From NCBI RefSeq assembly GCF_003265705.1, contig NW_020313165.1, forward strand, positions 1,261,970 through 1,325,969: a stretch of 64,000 bases of DNA, written 5' to 3'. How positions within the stretch are numbered: the first letter of the stretch is position 1; each line of letters begins with the position of its first letter. The notes under the pieces are model-generated. The model was not told where the DNA came from, made no database searches, and was given only the letters and a program-made list of their open reading frames with translations. Shown piece by piece: positions 59,201 through 64,000 of the stretch. This DNA is from Callorhinus ursinus (lineage: Eukaryota > Chordata > Mammalia > Carnivora > Otariidae). Position numbers and translations under genes: made by a program.

Positions 59201-59864
59201 CCACCTTAGGTTTATGTAGCAGTTATGATTTACTGGCTACCTAAAAGCCATTTAAAAGCCCTTCTCCTTTGCTGCCTGTCTTGACAACAAGGGGTGAGCA
59301 TATAGCTCAGCTGTAGCCTGTGAGACCAGAATAACAAGACAGGAAATCTGAGAAGATTTGCTTTCCCAATCAAAAAGAAAGATGTAACCAGCAAAACTCG
59401 CTCCTTCTTCTGGTTTTCTGCTTTTAACATGGCAACTAGGGCAGCTATGAAGCAACAAGAAAGGGCATATGGCCAAGGAAATCACAGAGATGTTAGCTCG
59501 ACAACTGTCATATCCTAGAAACAACAGTGGTATCTACCTACCTCTAAATTTTATGTTATTGGCATTTGTTTTCCCATTTAAGCCCCTATGTCAGGTTTTG
59601 TTACTTGCAGCAGAAAGCATTCTGAAATGTTGCAGCTACAAATCTAGCAAAAGTAATAGTGTGATTGACTCTAACAATCTAATGCAATCTTGGGCTGCAT
59701 TCATAGAAATAAATATGTCTAAATGTCAGATATTAATATGCTAATAGGTAGCAGTTTTCCAATTCAACACTGCAGGAAGAAAAAGAATAGAATGTGGGAG
59801 GTTGGGTAGGAAGGGCAGGAATAGGAAGGTGAAGGTGATTGCACTATGACTTGAAATGCATCAG
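56212..59864. other. No gene; MIR/L2 traces and long unique DNA
   Basis: 56310-56410 is MIR-like in reverse. 57345-57620 is L2-like ('tttgctctcatggaaattactttctag', 'aaaataaacaggtaatgtc'). 58440-58900 is unique and AT-rich and retains several CpGs, a candidate non-coding element. 59230-59660 ends with 'ttacttgcagcagaaagcattctga', as in some old LTRs. The hydrophobic 62-codon frame at 57049-57237 has no support. Confidence 0.35.
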
Positions 59865-60076
59865 TTGAAGACTCTTAACTCTAGAAAATGAACTGATGGT
59901 TACTAGAGGGGAGGGGGATGGGGGGAATGGGTGAAATAGGGGATGGGGATCAGGAGTGCACGTGTCATGATGACAGCACTGAGTAATGTATAGAATTGTT
60001 GAATCACTATATTGCCTGAAACTAATAGAACACTGTACATAACTGTACTAGAGTTAAAATTAAAAAAACTTAATAG
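59865..60076 (+). mobile_element. L1 3'-end fragment
   Basis: 'agactcttaactctagaaaatgaactg', a G-rich polypurine block ('ggggagggggatggggggaatggg') and an ending 'ttgaatcactatattgcctgaaac' with an A-rich tail correspond to the 3' UTR of carnivoran L1 (compare 50940-51090). Confidence 0.8.
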
Positions 60077-60274
60077 AATAAATGTTTCAATTGAGATTTA
60101 GGATGTTTCTTTTAAAAAACTTTTTTAGAATATTTTCATATGAATTATGTTTTAGAATTACAGGTATAACATAATTTTTGTTGCTTTGTTGTTGTTTTAA
60201 CAAGAAAAAGAGGGGGTTTATGTTTTATGTCTCTACGTTTCCTGCATGTTGGGGCATTATAGTATCTCAGAAGT

Positions 60275-60475
60275 CAGGCCAATCAGAATTTGATTTCTGA
60301 TTTAATCATTACTTTTGGAACTTAGGCAAGTTACTTAACATCTTTGAGGCTTAAGTGTTCTTATTTGTAAAACTGGAAGATTAAGAGTACCTCATTGTGA
60401 CCATCTTTGTGAGGATTACCTGAGAGTAATTTAGCCCAGTGCCTAGCACACTGTTAATGCCTAGGCAGTGTCAGC
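60275..60475 (+). mobile_element. MIR fragment
   Basis: 'cttaggcaagttacttaacatctttgaggctt' and 'cagtgcctagcacactgttaatgc' match MIR. Confidence 0.75.
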
Positions 60476-60586
60476 TGTGATGATGGGGATGCTGCTAATG
60501 ACTGGCAGCTGGTGGTGGCCTTGCTCCTTTGGGGTTCAGTGTCAGTAACTGCATCTGGCTGTTCTCATCTATCTGCTTTTCTAGAT

Positions 60587-62640
60587 TTGTGATTTTATTT
60601 TCTTCTTTAAAATTTTTTATTGTTATGTTAATCACCATACATTACATCATTAGTTTTTGATGTAGTGGTCCATGATTCATTGTTTGTGCATAACACTCAG
60701 TGCTCCACGCAGAACATGCCATCTTTAATATGATACATGTCTTTCTCTGATTGACTTACTTCACTCAGCAAAATGCCCTCCAGTTCCATCCACGTCATTG
60801 CAAATGGCAAGATCTCATTCCTTTTGATGGCTGCATAATATTCCATTGTATATATATACCACATCTTCTTTATCCATTTATCTGTCAATGGACATCTTGG
60901 CTCTTTCCACAGTTTGGCTATTGTGGACATTGCTGCTATAAACATTGGGGTGCACGTACCCCTTCGGATCCCTACATTTGTATCTTTGTGATAAATACCC
61001 AGTAGTGCAATTGCTGGATCGTATGGTAGCTCTATTTTCAACTGTTTGAGGAACCTCCATACTGTTTTCCTGAGTGGTTGCACCAGCTTGCATTCCCACC
61101 AAGAGTGTAGGAGGGTTTCCCTTTCTTCACATCCCCGCCAACATCTGTTGTTTCCTGACTTTTTAATTTTAGCCATTCTGAGTGGTGTGAGGTGGTATCT
61201 CATTGAGGTTTTGATTTGGATTTCCCTGATGCCGAGCGATGTTGAGCACTTTTTCATGTGTCTGTTGGTCATTTGGATGTCTTCTTTGGAAAAATGTCTG
61301 TTCATGTCTTCTGCCCATTTCTTGATTGGATCATTTGTTCTTTGGGTGTTGAGTTTGATAAGTTCTTTATAGATTTTGGATACTAGCCCTTTACCTGATA
61401 TGGCATTTGCAAATATCTTCTCCCATTCTGTCAGTTGTCTTTTGGTTTTGTTCACTGTTTCTTTTTATCTTGATGAAATCCCAATAGTTCATTTTGCCCT
61501 TGCTTCCCTTGCCTTTGGCGATGTTTCTAGGAAGAAGTTGCTGTGGCTGAAGTCCAAGAAGTTGCTACCTGTGTTCTCCTATAGGATTTTAATGGACTCC
61601 TGTCTCACGTTTAGGTCTTTCAACCATTTGAGTCTTATTTTTGTGTGTGGTGTAAGGAAACGGTCCAGTTTCATTCTTCTGCATGTGGCTGTCCAATTTT
61701 CCCAAACCATTTGTTGAAGAGACTGTCTTTTTTCCATTGGACATTCTTTCCTGCTTTGTCAAAGATTAGTTGACAATAGAGTTGAGGGTCCATTTCTGGG
61801 CTCTCGATTCTGTTCCATTGATCTATGTGTCTGTTTTTGTGCCAGTACCATACTGTCTTGATGACGACAGCTTTGTAATAGAGCTGGAAGTCCGGAATTG
61901 TGATGCCGCCAGCTTTGCTTTTCTTTTTCAACATTCCTCTGGCTATTTGAGGTCTCTTCTGGTTCCATACAAATTTTAGGATTATTTGTTCCATTTCTTT
62001 GACAAAAGTGGATGGTATTTTGATGGGGATTGCATTGAATGTGTAGATTGCATTGAATAGGTAGCGTTGACATCTTCACAATATTTGTTCTTCCAATCCA
62101 TGAGCATGGAACGTTTTTCCATTTCTTTGTGTCTTCTTCAATTTCTTTCATGAGTATTTTATAGTTTTCTGAGTACAGATCCTTTGCCTCTTTGGATAGA
62201 TTTATTCCTAGGTATCTAATGGTTTTGGGTGCAATTGTAAATGGGACCGACTCCTTGATTTGTCTCTCTTCTGTCTTGTTGTTGGTGTATAGGAATGCCA
62301 CTGATTTCTGTGCATCGATTTTATATCCTGCTACTTTACTGAATTCCTGTATGAGTTCTAGCAGTTTTGGGGTGGAGTCTTTTGGGTTTTCCACATAAAT
62401 TATCATATCATCTGCAAAGAGTGAGAGTTTGACTTCTTCTTTGCTGATTTGGATGCCTTTGATTTCTTTTTGTTGTCTGATTGCTGTGGCTAGGACTTCT
62501 ACTACTATGTTGAATAGCAGTGGTGATAGTGGACATCCCTGCCACGTTCCTGACCTCGGGGGGAAAGCTCTCAGTTTTTCCCCATTGAGAATGATATTCA
62601 CTGTAGGTTTTTCATAGATGGCTTTTATGATTGTGATTTT
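60587..62640 (-). mobile_element. 5'-truncated L1 with target-site duplications
   Basis: The 3' end lies at the left (A-rich tail complement at about 60597-60620) and the element is truncated within the ORF2 reverse transcriptase at about 62630. A perfect 10-bp target-site duplication ttgtgatttt lies at 60587-60596 and 62631-62640. The 3' UTR is short: text equivalent to about 50935-51260 of the other L1 is absent. Confidence 0.95.
60697..62630 (-). pseudogene. L1 ORF2 C-terminal half, broken
   Basis: From the 5' (right) end the minus strand encodes [30 protein letters not shown], the catalytic SLFADDM (about 62405-62425) and the thumb up to '[19 protein letters not shown]'. A small insertion near 62030-62060 (a repeated 'attcaatgcaat') and later changes break the frame, with further breaks near 61700 and 61460. 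The last part, 60697-61455, is an intact 252-codon frame covering the ORF2 C-terminus ([20 protein letters not shown]...[24 protein letters not shown]). Because of the 3' UTR deletion it reads on for a few residues beyond the usual end. Confidence 0.93.
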
Positions 62641-64000
62641 TTTAAGGGAATTAGTAACCAAGGTTTCAAGTTATGAAAAGTAATAAGACTCAAAATATTC
62701 AATGATACATTATCTGTGTTCCATTCTACTCCCTTTCCCAAACAAATTTAGTGTTTATTAATCTTTCATCACAGTGTTTTATTTTTTATTTTATTTTATT
62801 TTTCTCCCTCAAATTTGTTTTTCCTTTTTACAGATTCCACATTGTACTAATGAATCTTCTAGAACATTGGGGGGGGGGATAAATGTATACAAGATATGGC
62901 CTCTATTTCCTGGAACTCACAGGTGACTAAGAGACACAGGATAGGTGTAGTAACAATTTCAGTATAAATTAGGATAAATACTAGATGCCTGACCTTTGGA
63001 AAGTGCTATAGGAAGTCACAAGAAAGAACTGATCCCAGCAAGGCTGGCTTTGGAGAACTTCACTGAGAAGGTACGTTAACAATTGAATCACAGTGATTAT
63101 GGTTTCAATAGATACATAGATTTGGAAAAAAACAAAAACACTCTTGACAGAATAAAGAAGAGAAGGAAAGGAGTGGAGAAAAGAGAGAAAGGAGCCAAAG
63201 CTGTAGTGGGAATTCGTCTTCTCCCACAGGGACTTCCTGAAAACTCACTTAGTTTTTGGGGGGAAGTGAGCAGACGTGTGCTTTGCCCTCAGAACATCTG
63301 AGATTTTCCTCTGAACAGATGACTCTTTGAGAGAGCTTGCCACATGCTTATTTACCTCTTTTCCTAGGCAGATTTTTTTCCCCATTGCAATTTTCTATCG
63401 TAAAGCAAGAGAAAGTTGATGAGGCCATTTAGTTTGTCAAAAATCTATCTAAAAAGTAGAAACTGAAAACACATCTGCTGAAAATGCAGACTGAAAGAGT
63501 TTAATTAGGTAAATTATTGTGTGATGAATCTTTTACATTTGGGGGGGTGAGTCTAATATTGAGCTTGGCTATATGTCACTGTGATTTACTCACAGATTTA
63601 ACTTCTGAAGTTTTATTTATAAAGGAAAGTCAAATCAGTCATTTTATACTTTTTATTTGTATAGTGTCTGTTTTTCTTCAGGGAATATTTGTCTATTTCT
63701 TGATATGTAATACATAAAGCATTATTGATACATGAATAATTAAAATTAAATATTCCACCCTCCAGAAGCTTACCATAAGTAGAAAAGATGAGCTAAAACA
63801 ACACCTTGTCATTTTCAACAATAGAAGTTTCAAAGGTTGCAAACATAACACGCATAAATTTTGTGGTATAATCTTCTTTGGTGGTGGGAGGGATGATATG
63901 TTGGGGAACCTTGAATGCTGTCTTGAAAGAGGTCCTAACTAAGCTAAGTTTTGAAAGGTGAATATGATGTAATTTTGAATGTAGGTAGGTGGGGTATGGA
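62641..64000. other. No gene; L2-like piece and unique DNA
   Basis: 62880-63070 ('ggaactcacaggtgactaagagac', 'gtgctataggaagtcacaagaaag') and 63870-63990 are L2-like. A G9 run lies at about 62870 and G7 at 63541. The lysine-rich frame at 63083-63301 is compositional. Confidence 0.35.

Noticed and set aside
1..64000. CRISPR arrays, operons, phage or bacterial systems
   Set aside because: The whole window is mammalian nuclear DNA by its SINE and L1 content; no such structures are present.

Overview
The window is nuclear DNA of a carnivoran mammal and reads as an AT-rich gene desert packed with interspersed repeats. About fifteen tRNA-derived CAN-SINE (SINEC) copies carry a head of the type ggggCrCCTGGGTGGCTC, a body with 'atgatcccagggtcctggga' and 'ggctccctgctcag', a CT-rich stretch and an (AAATA)n tail. 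That body is the caniform, probably arctoid (bear, seal or mustelid), type; the dog SINEC_Cf and cat types are not seen. The carnivoran L1 copies agree with this. I find no functional protein-coding gene. The only host-gene sequence is a dead processed copy of NAP1L1. Most open reading frames in the window are chance frames or L1 remnants.

Layout. 1-1685: two head-to-tail copies of an L1 5' UTR on the minus strand; the rest of that L1 lies off the left edge. 1.7-11 kb: L2/MIR debris, a MER5A hAT element split by a SINE, three old LTR-like segments, and the NAP1L1 pseudogene inserted in an old L1 fragment. 12.5-13.6 kb: three SINEs. 14-24 kb: MaLR LTRs, old L1M and other old LINE pieces. 24.4-30.1 kb: SINE cluster plus an MLT1 LTR. 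30-44.7 kb: largely unique DNA with scattered repeats, including a tail-only retro-insertion at 32.3 kb, an MST/MLT-type LTR at 38.6 kb, an inverted SINE pair at 40.4-40.8 kb and a 37-bp 5S rRNA fragment between perfect 16-bp direct repeats at 41.2 kb. 44.7-51.4 kb: an almost full-length plus-strand L1 with many stops and frameshifts. 51.4-59.8 kb: a homopurine tract, old L1M, a SINE, an MLT1 LTR and long unique stretches. 60.6-62.6 kb: a 5'-truncated minus-strand L1 with target-site duplications. 62.6-64 kb: L2-like and unique DNA.

There is no operon-like or pathway organisation; the history is one of L1 enzymes writing L1, SINE, mRNA and small-RNA sequence into the locus. The most informative observation is that the 44.7-kb L1 lacks 364 bp of 5' UTR present in the left-hand copies, and the missing piece has exact GT...AG ends. 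This looks like integration of a spliced L1 RNA. The left-hand tandem 5' UTR, the 5S fragment with target-site duplications and several unique AT-rich blocks that look like candidate conserved non-coding DNA are the other items worth following up. Repeat family names are from memory of consensus sequences and were not checked by a search.
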